Source: CAXRDE01 sp964229355 (GTDB lineage Bacteria > Cyanobacteriota > Sericytochromatia > UBA7694). From it: DNA of 64,000 nucleotides. Position 1 is the first letter of the stretch. Each line of letters starts with the position of its first letter. The stretch is from contig CAXRDE010000019.1 in assembly GCA_964229355.1 (NCBI GenBank), forward strand, positions 310,001 to 374,000, in the 5' to 3' direction. Below are positions 7,587 to 15,955 of the stretch, in pieces. The notes under the pieces are model-generated. The model worked only from the letters and a program-made list of their open reading frames with translations, did not search any database and had not been told where the DNA came from. The position numbers were made by a program, and so were the translations under genes.

Positions 7587-9049
7587 TACCCCACAACCTT
7601 TTTGGCATCTTGCCAATAATTTTCAAACTCTGCTTCTGTTAAGGCGTTTAAAGCACGACCTTGCAGGGCCTTTTCCATAGCCTGAAAGCGCCGGGTAAAA
7701 CGTTGGCAGGTTTGTCTTAAAGCATCTTCAGGATCTAATTTATACCACCGTGCCAGATTGACCAAAGTAAACAGCGCATCTCCTAACTCGTGAAAAATAT
7801 CCCGTAGATCTCCTGTGTCTGCAGCTGCTTTGAGTTCCGCATATTCTTCATCGATTTTTGCAAAGACTCCTGAGACATCAGACCAGTCGAAGCCCACACG
7901 GGCAACTTTTTTACCTATTTTTTCACTCAAACTCAACGCAGGTAAGGTCTGGGTAACTCCTGAGAGGACAGAGAGCGCTCCGCCGCCTTTTTGTTCTTTT
8001 TCAGCGGCTTTGAGCTGCTCCCAATTTTTAATGACTTCTTCGGCATTTTCCACAGGAGTATCTGAAAAAACATGGGGGTGGCGATAAATCAATTTGTTTG
8101 CAATGCCGTGAGCGACCTCATCCAGGTCAAAAAAGTCTTCTTCACTGGCCAACTGGGCGTGAAGATAAACCTGAAAGAGCACGTCTCCAAGTTCTTCGCA
8201 GAGGGCGTCAATATCGTCATTTTCAATGGCTTCCACCACTTCATAAACTTCCTCTAAAAAGAACTTTTTTAAGCTCTGGTGATCCTGTTCTAAATCCCAG
8301 GGACAACCGCTGTCAGGATCTCTTAAAGCGGCCACGACCTGACTTAAACGGACCAGGCCGGAACGCTTTTCTGCAGGAGCCATGGGGACATATAAAGTGG
8401 TCAGGTGATCAATCCAGTCCAGACGATCTAAATCTTCAAGGGCGAGTTGTTCATGCCGCTCATCGTCACCGCCTGCGGCACGAATAACGTGAATTTGAAA
8501 CTCTGGATCTAAGCGTTCGAGCAAGGTCAATTTGACTTCGCTGGCAATGGCCTGAGAATATACCTGCACAATTAAGGTGGGTTGATCTAAATGGAGGTGT
8601 TCAGGTTCAAAACGCAAAGCGTCAAGAATATGCAAACCGTCAGTCGGATCAATCCCCAGGCTTTCGCACATGACATCAATACAACTGACAGCGCTGTGCA
8701 AACTTACCGTTAGCTCTTCTTGTTCCTTTGCTGTTTGCAAAAGGCTGGTGACCGTACTTTCTGCCACCAGGGGGTTCCCTGGGACAGCGTAGACAATGGT
8801 TTGGTGAGCCTGGGCTTCAGATAAAAGGGTTTTAACGATCTGCTGGTAGAGACCTTCAAAATTTTGCGCTTGTTGATACAGTTGATCAAAGCTCGTATAA
8901 CGGCATCCCCAATGTGAGAGTTCGTTGACGGTAGGATGTGAAGTCGTACGCAAATAGACGGGGTGTTCAGAAAGCAGAAGATCTCGGGTCTCAAGGGTCA
9001 TATAACGTGCTGGACCTGGACCCAGGCCCAGCACATGAATATGCGGCAT
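7586..9049 (-). CDS. mazG: YabN-type fusion: tetrapyrrole-methylase-like domain plus MazG nucleotide pyrophosphohydrolase
   Basis: 487 residues. Residues 1-215 carry the SAM-dependent tetrapyrrole methylase fold (start IHVLGLGPGPARYMTLE, then VYAVPGNPLVAESTV). Residues 225-487 are a full MazG with two helical repeats: GCPWDLEQDHQSLKKFFLEE, CEELGDVLFQVYLHAQL with its metal-binding acidic residues, and a second copy near FHELGDALFTLVNLARW. MazG hydrolyses nucleoside triphosphates to monophosphates and pyrophosphate, clearing abnormal nucleotides. The same fusion exists as YabN in Firmicutes, where the role of the methylase part is unclear. Both ends overlap the neighbours by one base as TAATG. 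Confidence 0.92.
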   Translation of the reverse strand: MPHIHVLGLGPGPARYMTLETRDLLLSEHPVYLRTTSHPTVNELSHWGCRYTSFDQLYQQAQNFEGLYQQIVKTLLSEAQAHQTIVYAVPGNPLVAESTVTSLLQTAKEQEELTVSLHSAVSCIDVMCESLGIDPTDGLHILDALRFEPEHLHLDQPTLIVQVYSQAIASEVKLTLLERLDPEFQIHVIRAAGGDDERHEQLALEDLDRLDWIDHLTTLYVPMAPAEKRSGLVRLSQVVAALRDPDSGCPWDLEQDHQSLKKFFLEEVYEVVEAIENDDIDALCEELGDVLFQVYLHAQLASEEDFFDLDEVAHGIANKLIYRHPHVFSDTPVENAEEVIKNWEQLKAAEKEQKGGGALSVLSGVTQTLPALSLSEKIGKKVARVGFDWSDVSGVFAKIDEEYAELKAAADTGDLRDIFHELGDALFTLVNLARWYKLDPEDALRQTCQRFTRRFQAMEKALQGRALNALTEAEFENYWQDAKKVVG

Positions 9050-10194
9050 TATTTGTTCTGTTCAGCAGCAGGAGAGGCTTCGGTAGCCGGTGCGGCTGAT
9101 TCAGGTGTTACAGCAGGAGGAGTGTTTTCCCCTTCTTTGGTTTCGGTTGCTTCTGTTTTCTTGGGGGGTTCCACTTCCAGGAGCTTTTCGTTGATTTGAA
9201 TATCAGCCTTTTTCTTGGCCTCTTCTAACCACTTTTCAAACACTTCTTGTTGTTTGGTTTGCTGTAAATTACCCTCAATGAGTGGCCTGGCATCTTCCAG
9301 CTTACGGGTTTCTGCCGGGGTCGTATCACCCCGTTTAATGATGTGCCAACCGAAGCGGGTTTCTACAGGGGCCGAAACCTCACCTTTTTTGAGTTTGAGT
9401 AAGGCTTCTTCAAAAGGTTGCACCATTTGTCCGCGGGTAAATTGCCCCAGATCTCCGTTACGCTCTTTGCTGCCTTCATCTTGAGAATGCTTTTTCGCTA
9501 ACTCACCGAAGTCGGCACCGCCTTTGATTTGGGCTACTAGTTTTTCAGCTTCAGCTTTGGCTTTCGCCAATTCAGCTTTGTTTTCGGGATCCGCTTTAAT
9601 GAGAATATGCTGTGCATTTAATTGCTCGGGCACTTTAAAACGGTCCATATTCTCGTTGTAGAATTTTTTAATGTCTTCGTCGGTCACTTTAACGTCTTTG
9701 ACAATGTCGTTGAACAATTTTTGTAAAAGCAGTTGGTCTGCGAATTGTTCATCAAACTCTGCACGAGAGACTTTGTTTTGCTCAAGGGCTTCTTTAAAGG
9801 CTTCTTCATTACCCTGATAACGGCTTTTGAGAAGTTCTTGAAATTTTGTTTCTTTTTCTTCTGCATCTACCGTCAAGCCTTTTTCCTGGGCGGCTTGTTT
9901 CATCACTGACATATCGACCAGTGAATTCATGATGTTTTCTTTGAGGGTTTTTAACATGGTCTGGCCCGCTTCACTGTTGAAGTCAGCCCCGATTTGACCG
10001 GCATACTGCTTTTTTGCGCGGTCTACAAACTCAATATACTCTTTGGTCGAAATGGTGGTGCCATTAACTTTTGCTGCATAAGCATTGCTATTGGCCCAAA
10101 AATAACTGCCCGCGGCGGCGGCGCCACCTACGATAACGGTTGTTACAATGGCTGCTACCACAAGCTGGGGGCTTTTTTGTCCGTTCTTAGCCAT
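9049..10194 (-). CDS. Membrane-anchored PpiC/SurA-type peptidylprolyl isomerase
   Basis: 381 residues from the ATG at 10194, which has AGGAAA at good spacing; a GTG six codons earlier is less likely. An N-terminal hydrophobic segment (QLVVAAIVTTVIVGGAAAAG) serves as an uncleaved anchor or signal sequence. Residues 35-185 form the SurA N-terminal-like helical chaperone part (VNGTTISTKEYIEFV). The parvulin domain follows: AQHILIKADPENK, HSQDEGSKERNGDLGQFTRG, VETRFGWHIIKR. The tail from about residue 335 is Pro/Ala/Glu-rich and disordered. It probably folds exported proteins on the periplasmic side. It is a paralogue of the isomerase encoded just upstream. Confidence 0.92.
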   Translation of the reverse strand: MAKNGQKSPQLVVAAIVTTVIVGGAAAAGSYFWANSNAYAAKVNGTTISTKEYIEFVDRAKKQYAGQIGADFNSEAGQTMLKTLKENIMNSLVDMSVMKQAAQEKGLTVDAEEKETKFQELLKSRYQGNEEAFKEALEQNKVSRAEFDEQFADQLLLQKLFNDIVKDVKVTDEDIKKFYNENMDRFKVPEQLNAQHILIKADPENKAELAKAKAEAEKLVAQIKGGADFGELAKKHSQDEGSKERNGDLGQFTRGQMVQPFEEALLKLKKGEVSAPVETRFGWHIIKRGDTTPAETRKLEDARPLIEGNLQQTKQQEVFEKWLEEAKKKADIQINEKLLEVEPPKKTEATETKEGENTPPAVTPESAAPATEASPAAEQNK

Positions 10195-10289
10195 GTGATT
10201 TCCTACTTTCACCAGAATAAATCTGGATGTTCAATTGTTAATAATGATTTACTCTACAGTTTACCAAAAGCCTTTGATTTCAGTGCTAT

Positions 10290-11279
10290 TTAATCTAAAG
10301 GCGGTTGAATTTTGGCCTGTTGTTTTTGTTGGGCTAACCAGTCCTGCACGGCTTTTTCTTCGGCTTCTGCCTGTAAACGGGCTTCAAAGGCTGATCTTGC
10401 CTCTTCAAAAGGCTTTGGGCCAGCGGGTAAGGTACTGCCCCGGCGAATGATATGATAACCAAACTCGGTTTTAACAGGCTGTTGTGAAACTTCACCCGGT
10501 TTCATCGGCCACACCGCAGACTCAAAGGCACTGACCATTTCACCCCGCGTAAAAAGCGGAAGTTGTCCACCTTCTTCGTGATTGGTGGTGTCGTCAGAGT
10601 ATTCCCTGGCCAGCTCTGAAAAATTTTTGCCTTGCTGAAGTGCTGTCAGCACCTGCTGGGCTTTTTGCTTTGCCAGGGTTTCGCCGTTGGGTTTACTTTC
10701 ATCAATGTGAATTAAAATATGTTGGGCCGAAATACGCTCGGGGGCCAGATAATCCTTTTGATGAGAAGTATAGTAATTCTCAAGGTCAGCTTCGCTCACT
10801 TTAACGGATTGTTGAATACGTTTACGCATCTGTCTCACCAGAAGGCGTTCTGCCAGCTCCTGACGGAAAAGCGAAGACGTATAGCTGCTGCGCTTAAGAT
10901 CTCGGTTAAAGGCCTCCTGGTCACCGTTGTACTGTGATCCGAGTAATTGCTGCCATTCGCTATCAATGTCAGCTTCGCTAATACTTAAGCCTTCCTTTTC
11001 AGCCGCTTGCAAGAGCAACTCACGCTCTACGAGTTCGTTAGAGACATATTTTTGTTGATCTTTGGCAGCAATTTTAGCCTCTCTGAAATAGGGTTGCAGC
11101 TGTAAGCTGCGTCGTGCCACATCGCTTTTGGTAATGCGTGATTCATTGACTGAGAGCACGGTATTGTAGTCCTGTATAGCGTAATTGCCGGCCAAGACGG
11201 CACCACTGCCAAAAAATAAAAGTCCGATAACCCCAATGATTCCTTTGTGCGTTAACGATTGGCGCGAGCTATGCGACAT
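10290..11279 (-). CDS. Membrane-anchored PpiC/SurA-type peptidylprolyl isomerase (second paralogue)
   Basis: 329 residues from the ATG at 11279, preceded by GGAGGA. An N-terminal membrane segment (GIIGVIGLLFFGSGAVLAG) is followed by a SurA N-like chaperone region (VNESRITKSDVARRSLQLQ) and a complete parvulin domain: ISAQHILIHIDESKP, YSDDTTNHEEGGQLPLFTRG, VKTEFGYHIIRRG. It shares its layout with the next gene down but lacks the acidic tail. Its start lies 11 bases inside the end of mfd, so translation is coupled. The 95-base gap to the next isomerase is the only sizeable gap in this operon. Confidence 0.92.
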   Translation of the reverse strand: MSHSSRQSLTHKGIIGVIGLLFFGSGAVLAGNYAIQDYNTVLSVNESRITKSDVARRSLQLQPYFREAKIAAKDQQKYVSNELVERELLLQAAEKEGLSISEADIDSEWQQLLGSQYNGDQEAFNRDLKRSSYTSSLFRQELAERLLVRQMRKRIQQSVKVSEADLENYYTSHQKDYLAPERISAQHILIHIDESKPNGETLAKQKAQQVLTALQQGKNFSELAREYSDDTTNHEEGGQLPLFTRGEMVSAFESAVWPMKPGEVSQQPVKTEFGYHIIRRGSTLPAGPKPFEEARSAFEARLQAEAEEKAVQDWLAQQKQQAKIQPPLD

Positions 11280-14200
11280 GGAGATGCTCCTCCGTGAATT
11301 GTTCTTCAAAGCTGAGCAATGCTTGTAAAGCCTGCTCAATAAAATCTAAGTTTTTATGGCCTTTTCCAAATTTCTTGCGACACAGCAAGTGCTGCTTTTG
11401 ACTCCATTTTTGTAAGACAGGAAACGCTTGTTGGGCAGCTTCAAAATGCGCCAGGGGCAGTACAAAGCTAAGCTCAAGGCTATCGCCCTGGTAGCTCATT
11501 TTTTCGATGCGCAGATCATTGCCCATGATACGTACTGCGCTGATACGCCACAGGGTCTCGGCTTGATAAGGCATTTCGCCGAATTTTTGTTCAGCTTCTT
11601 TTTTCAGGTGCTCGATATAATTGAGTTCTACCGCGTTGGCTAAAGCACGATAATAGCGCATTTTCTCCATGGGCTCGCTGATCCAGGCGTCGGGAATATA
11701 AGCCGAGAGGTTTAGATCCACCACACAACTGCTAAAGGGGCGCTCATCAGGGGATTCTCCCCGCAAAACGGAGAGGGTTTCTTCTAGCATTTGACAATAG
11801 GTATCAAAACCTACGGTGACGATATTTCCGTGCTGTTGTGGACCAATAATATTTCCAATGCCGCGAATTTCCATATCTTTTAAAGACAGGTAGTATCCTG
11901 AACCCAGGTGGCTATACTCTTGAATAACGGTCAATCGCTGATGTGCCTCTTTGGTCAGGGGTTTTTTTGCGTCATGGAGCAAGTAAGCATAGGCCTGGAT
12001 ATTGGAACGGCCCACCCGACCTCGCAACTGGTGAATTTGGGCCAGGCCCAGGCGCTCTACTTCTTCAATGATCAAGGTGTTTACATTTGAGATATCAAGA
12101 CCTGATTCCACAATGGTAGTGCAAACCAAAATATCAAAGGCGTGGTGATAAAAATCCCACATGGTGCGTTCGAGTTCTTGCTTAGACATTTGGCCATGGG
12201 CTACACGAATACGGGCCTGGGGCACCAATTCCTCGATTTTACGACCCACGTCGTGGATACTTTTGACCCGGTTGTGAATATAGTAAATTTGTCCATTACG
12301 TTGTAGCTCATGGTAAATCGCTTTTTTAATCACCTCGTCATCATATGCGCTGACTTCTGTCTTAATGGCCTGCCGATTGGGCGGTGGGGTTTCAATAAGA
12401 CTTAAGGATTTTAATCCGCCCAGTGCGATGTTGAGGGTACGTGGAATGGGGGTTGCGCTCATGGTCAAAATATCCACATTGGGTTGAATTTGCTTGAGCT
12501 TTTCTTTTTGATTGACCCCAAACCGGTGTTCTTCATCGATGATGAGCAAGCCCAGGTGTTTAAAGGACAGCTTTTTAGACAAAATGCGATGGGTCGCCAC
12601 CACAATATCGATATCGCCCGCCTTGATTTCTTTAAAAATTTGGTCGGATTCTTTGGCGCTGCGGTAGCGGCTTAATAGCTCAACCCTGACAGGGTACGAT
12701 GCAAAACGTTCTTTGAGCACCTGGTAATGCTGGTGAGCCAAAATGGTTGTAGGCGCCAAAAACGCCACCTGATAGCCTGAAATCGCCGCTTTGAAAGCAC
12801 TGCGAAGGGCAACTTCTGTTTTACCAAAGCCCACGTCTCCACACACCAGGCGGTTCATGGGCGTTGGTTTTTCCATGTCAGCTTTGGCTTCTTGAATGGC
12901 CAGCAGTTGATCGGGCGTTTCTTCGTAAGGGAAGGACTCTTCCATTTCCTGTTGCCAGTGGCTGTCTTCAGGAAAACTAACGCCTTCGGCCTTCATGCGT
13001 TCGGCTTCGGTTTGAAGGAGTTTTTCGGCGATTTCAATCAGATTCTTTTGAACCTTGGCTTTTGCGCGTTCCCACTCGCCACCGCCCAATTTATGGAGCT
13101 TGAGATGCTCTCCCCCCACACCCTGGTAGATTTGGAGCCGATGCATTTGCTCCACAGGGACCAATAAGCGATCTTCACTGGCGTAGTGGAGTGAAAGATA
13201 TTCTCGGTTTTCACCGGTGGTGTTGTATTGGACAAGACCTTGATAGCGCCCTACCCCGTGGACTTCGTGAACCACAAGCATATTGGGTTTGAGCTGTTGT
13301 AGCTTTAACGCTGCCCGGGGACGCTTGCGCCGTCCCTTTTTTGTGAGATGACCTTTGTCTTCAAACAGCTCCCGATCACTAAAGCAAATCCATTGGGCCG
13401 GAGGATACACAAACCCTTCTGGCAGATTGCCCGATAGCACTTGCACATGTCCCTGGACCCATTTGGCTGGATGGGTGCTCACATCACAGTGCCGGTCTTG
13501 TAAAATCTGTTTAATGCGTTCGGGGCGCGGACTGACAACGGTAACTTTATGGCCTGTTTTGGCTTCGGCTTGTAAACGGGCAGCCATTTTATCTAAAGAT
13601 TTTTCAAGGGTCGGTAGCATGACGGGAGAAACGCTACCATCGGGACCCGCCAGACAATGTTGTTCATAGGATTGATGTAAGGCTTTGATTTCTTCTAAGC
13701 CCGAGTGCATGGCAGGTATCCCCCGGTGTTCAGCCTCTTTATCTAATTTATATGCATAGGCTTTGCACTTTAACCAAATATCTTCGGGCCATACCAGGAG
13801 GCTTTCTTTGGGGAGACACCCCATAAGGGTGGTAACCGGATGCAAGTGACGCATGATCTGATAAAGCTCAGGGCGATATTCCATGTGTTGCAAGTAAGGA
13901 ATATAGTTTCCTTGATGGCTTTCTTGCAGGGTAACCTTCAGTTTTTTAACTTCGGTGGGGATCAGCCATTCGTAAGCAGGAGGAATCGTCACGTATTTTT
14001 GCTTTTGCGGCTTGGACAGATTATCGTTGAGGTGATAGGTAAAGACATGCTCAATTTCATCGTCAAACCATTCAAGACGCACCACTTCGTTACAGCCCAC
14101 AGGGTATACATCTAGCACTGAACCGCGCCTTGTGAATTGGCCGTGTTCACTGACCCAGCTGACGGGTTCATAGCCGGACTGAATCAACTGTTGGACGAGC

Positions 14201-14649
14201 GCAGCGGGCGACATTAAATCGCCGGGGTAAAGGGTCAATGTGGACTGATACCAGGTGATATTGTCCATGATTAAATGCGTGGCCGCTTTATAGGTGGTCA
14301 CAATGCATTGGGGTGGCCTGGGCGTATTTAATAAACGGTAGCGAATGGCGTGACGTTGGTGGCTGCTGGTGCGCTCATCTCCGGTCCATTCGTAAGGGGA
14401 CAAGTTAGGGGTGGGGTAATACACACAATCTTCGACCCCAAAAACCTTTAAGAACTGCAGGGCATGCTCGACTTCCTGACGGTTTTCTAAAAACAACACC
14501 GTGGTGGGATGGTTTTGCAGATGCTGTTGAAGATGGAGGGTCCAGGCCCCTAAACCCAATAAATTAGGAAACCGATGCATGTCATGAATATCGGTTTCGT
14601 CAGAAACCGGAGGGGTATCGAACTGTTGCAGAAGTGCTTGTAATAACAT
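11269..14649 (-). CDS. mfd: Transcription-repair coupling factor Mfd
   Basis: 1126 residues, near the usual 1150. Mfd removes RNA polymerase stalled at DNA lesions and recruits UvrA. In order: a UvrB-like N-terminal module (residues 1-340, TVLFLENRQEVEHALQFLK), an RNA polymerase-binding CarD-like domain near residue 460 (VVHEVHGVGRYQGLVQYN), and an SF2 helicase core with Walker A GDVGFGKTEVALRSAF near residue 606. Further on come the DEEH box in LLIIDEEHRFGVNQ, motif III MSATPIPRTL and motif VI QLRGRVGR, then the TRCF C-terminal domain. It is the first gene of the operon continuing with two isomerases, MazG and RuvA. The promoter should lie in 14650-14797, shared as a divergent region with the tRNA. 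Confidence 0.97.
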   Translation of the reverse strand: MLLQALLQQFDTPPVSDETDIHDMHRFPNLLGLGAWTLHLQQHLQNHPTTVLFLENRQEVEHALQFLKVFGVEDCVYYPTPNLSPYEWTGDERTSSHQRHAIRYRLLNTPRPPQCIVTTYKAATHLIMDNITWYQSTLTLYPGDLMSPAALVQQLIQSGYEPVSWVSEHGQFTRRGSVLDVYPVGCNEVVRLEWFDDEIEHVFTYHLNDNLSKPQKQKYVTIPPAYEWLIPTEVKKLKVTLQESHQGNYIPYLQHMEYRPELYQIMRHLHPVTTLMGCLPKESLLVWPEDIWLKCKAYAYKLDKEAEHRGIPAMHSGLEEIKALHQSYEQHCLAGPDGSVSPVMLPTLEKSLDKMAARLQAEAKTGHKVTVVSPRPERIKQILQDRHCDVSTHPAKWVQGHVQVLSGNLPEGFVYPPAQWICFSDRELFEDKGHLTKKGRRKRPRAALKLQQLKPNMLVVHEVHGVGRYQGLVQYNTTGENREYLSLHYASEDRLLVPVEQMHRLQIYQGVGGEHLKLHKLGGGEWERAKAKVQKNLIEIAEKLLQTEAERMKAEGVSFPEDSHWQQEMEESFPYEETPDQLLAIQEAKADMEKPTPMNRLVCGDVGFGKTEVALRSAFKAAISGYQVAFLAPTTILAHQHYQVLKERFASYPVRVELLSRYRSAKESDQIFKEIKAGDIDIVVATHRILSKKLSFKHLGLLIIDEEHRFGVNQKEKLKQIQPNVDILTMSATPIPRTLNIALGGLKSLSLIETPPPNRQAIKTEVSAYDDEVIKKAIYHELQRNGQIYYIHNRVKSIHDVGRKIEELVPQARIRVAHGQMSKQELERTMWDFYHHAFDILVCTTIVESGLDISNVNTLIIEEVERLGLAQIHQLRGRVGRSNIQAYAYLLHDAKKPLTKEAHQRLTVIQEYSHLGSGYYLSLKDMEIRGIGNIIGPQQHGNIVTVGFDTYCQMLEETLSVLRGESPDERPFSSCVVDLNLSAYIPDAWISEPMEKMRYYRALANAVELNYIEHLKKEAEQKFGEMPYQAETLWRISAVRIMGNDLRIEKMSYQGDSLELSFVLPLAHFEAAQQAFPVLQKWSQKQHLLCRKKFGKGHKNLDFIEQALQALLSFEEQFTEEHLHVA

Positions 14650-14724
14650 AGAGTTCAGTATACGAAGACTTAGGGCTTTGCGTAAACACCAAAGCCTGCT
14701 GAGAAAAAAATATGCGCTATCAAC

Positions 14725-14753
14725 TAGTCACCTCTAAAAGAATAGCGTAAACT
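14725..14753 (+). promoter_or_regulatory. Promoter of tRNA-Pro
   Basis: TAGTCA at 14725-14730 is followed after exactly 17 bases by TAAACT at 14748-14753. The same -35 hexamer, preceded by the same C, and the same spacing occur before the HU gene. The predicted transcript start, near 14760, leaves a leader of about 38 bases before the tRNA. Confidence 0.55.
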
Positions 14754-14767
14754 TAGGTTTACCCTGT

Positions 14768-14795
14768 CAGACATCATTGTCTGTCTTTTTTCTTT
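14768..14795 (+). terminator. Terminator-like hairpin in the tRNA-Pro leader
   Basis: CAGACA and TGTCTG pair over a TCAT loop (14768-14783) and are followed by a T-rich tract to 14795, three bases before the tRNA. No plus-strand gene lies upstream for it to terminate. It may be an attenuator, a processing signal, or a chance hairpin. Confidence 0.35.
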
Positions 14796-14797
14796 GT

Positions 14798-14871
14798 CGG
14801 GGCGTAGCGCAGTTTGGTAGCGCACCACTTTGGGGTAGTGGGGGTCGCTGGTTCAAATCCAGTCGCTCCGA
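14798..14871 (+). tRNA. tRNA-Pro (anticodon GGG)
   Basis: A 74-base cloverleaf. The 7-bp acceptor stem CGGGGCG/CGCTCCG contains one G-T pair. The D stem is GCGC/GCGC and the anticodon stem CCACT/AGTGG, with loop TTGGGGT giving anticodon GGG, which reads CCC and CCU. The T arm has the loop TTCAAAT and the discriminator base is A. The 3' CCA is not encoded and must be added afterwards. A strong terminator follows 29 bases later. Confidence 0.96.
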
Positions 14872-14900
14872 CTTTTACCGTTTTTGGAAACAAAACAAAC

Positions 14901-14944
14901 AAAAAAGCTCAAACCTTTACGACACAAGGGTTTGAGCTTTTTTG
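14901..14944 (+). terminator. Intrinsic terminator after tRNA-Pro
   Basis: A 15-base stem (14901-14915 with 14929-14943) around a 13-base loop, ending in a run of seven T. A-runs on the other side allow it to work in both directions. Confidence 0.85.
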
Positions 14945-15033
14945 ATGGGTGTTTTTCTGGCTATTAAAGGGCTTCAGACATGCGCAATACGCAAAAAAAA
15001 TTGTTTTTTTTCGGGCTTTTTTTCTCTGAAGAC

Positions 15034-15062
15034 TAGTCAAAGCGCCAAATATGGCCTACACT
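15034..15062 (+). promoter_or_regulatory. Promoter of the HU gene
   Basis: TAGTCA at 15034-15039 and TACACT at 15057-15062 are separated by 17 bases, the same arrangement as before tRNA-Pro. The ribosome binding site AAGGAG is at 15088-15093, seven bases before the ATG. Confidence 0.55.
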
Positions 15063-15099
15063 ATGAGGGTTGAACCAACCTTAACTAAGGAGAACTCTC

Positions 15100-15405
15100 A
15101 TGAACAAAGAACAGTTAGTCAAAGAAATTGCTGAAGAAGCTGGTCAATCTCAAAAAGACGCCAAAGAATTTTTGGATGCCGCCATTAAAGTAATTACTGA
15201 AACCCTCAAGACAGGTGACAAAGTAACCCTCGTTGGCTTTGGTACCTTCCAGGTGAAAGAGCGCGCTGCTCGCGAAGGCCGTAACCCTCGTACCGGCAAG
15301 CCTTTAAAAATTCCTGCGAAAAAAGCACCCGTATTTGCTGCTGGCAAAAGCTTAAAAGATGCTGTTGCCGAGTCAGGTGCCAAAAAAGGCAAAAAAAAGA
15401 AGTAA
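15100..15405 (+). CDS. hup: HU-family nucleoid-associated DNA-binding protein
   Basis: 101 residues. HU dimers bend DNA and compact the nucleoid. The sequence is a typical HU: MNKEQLVKEIAEEAGQS at the helical start, VTLVGFGTFQVKERAAREGR across the beta saddle, then NPRTGKPLKIPAKKAPVFA, the DNA-binding arm with the intercalating proline and its tip. The last ten residues form a lysine-rich tail (AKKGKKKK) beyond the usual 90-residue length, which probably adds non-specific DNA affinity. It is a single-gene unit with its own promoter and a strong terminator. Abundant charged codons and a perfect AAGGAG fit high expression. Confidence 0.96.
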   Translation: MNKEQLVKEIAEEAGQSQKDAKEFLDAAIKVITETLKTGDKVTLVGFGTFQVKERAAREGRNPRTGKPLKIPAKKAPVFAAGKSLKDAVAESGAKKGKKKK

Positions 15406-15418
15406 GTTATTTAACGTG

Positions 15419-15450
15419 AAAAAGCCCGCTCTCAAGAGCGGGCTTTTTTA
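15419..15450. terminator. Intrinsic terminator after HU
   Basis: The stem AAAAAGCCCGCTCT (15419-15432) pairs with its complement at 15435-15448, with a minimal loop and a run of seven T. The A-run on the left lets it also end the convergent minus-strand unit that stops at 15470. Confidence 0.9.
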
Positions 15451-15469
15451 TTGGGGCATATAACCGAGA

Positions 15470-15946
15470 TTAGGGGAGTTTAAAGTTACCGTAGATCAGC
15501 GCTTTTCCATCTTTTTTCAATAAAGCGCCCTTTTGAATATGGCCGTAAATCGCATAGCTGGTGCCATCGGTGTAATAACCGGTTTTACCTGTATATTCAG
15601 GGTTTGTATAGTCTTTGTTAATGCGCGCAAAGACGTCGGGTGGGTATTTTACGGCGATGGCTTCGTTATTGATGTCGCCGCCGTTTTTAAGTAAGGGATT
15701 AAAAACGGTTTTGTTGTACTTTTCACTGCGTGCATTTTGGTAAAGCTCAGTGAGCGTTAAGGGGGGGCGCCCCTGGTGTTTTTCCATATATTTATTGACC
15801 ATTTCATCGAGAAAGGCCATGTTTTGTTGCACTGCCGCTTCAATATTGGGTTGGGTGCGTCCCATCAAAAAGGGAGTGAAAAAAATGAAAAGGCAAATGC
15901 CCAATAAAAGGCCTGTAATTTCTAAGCGTGTACGTAAAGGTGTCAT
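15470..15946 (-). CDS. Pilin/pseudopilin-like single-pass membrane protein
   Basis: 158 residues. One N-terminal membrane segment (EITGLLLGICLFIFFTPFLM) is followed by a region built like the body of a type IV pilin or GspG: AAVQQNMAFLDEMVNKYMEKH, then RPPLTLTELYQNARSEKY and FNPLLKNGG. The C-terminal half looks like a small beta domain with YYTDGTSYAIYGH. Unlike true prepilins it has no Gly-Phe-Thr-Leu-x-Glu cleavage site, so it is probably not processed by prepilin peptidase. It starts 9 bases after the comFB-like gene, which links it to that gene and suggests a part in pili or DNA uptake. Confidence 0.6.
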   Translation of the reverse strand: MTPLRTRLEITGLLLGICLFIFFTPFLMGRTQPNIEAAVQQNMAFLDEMVNKYMEKHQGRPPLTLTELYQNARSEKYNKTVFNPLLKNGGDINNEAIAVKYPPDVFARINKDYTNPEYTGKTGYYTDGTSYAIYGHIQKGALLKKDGKALIYGNFKLP

Positions 15947-15955
15947 TGGTGGGGG

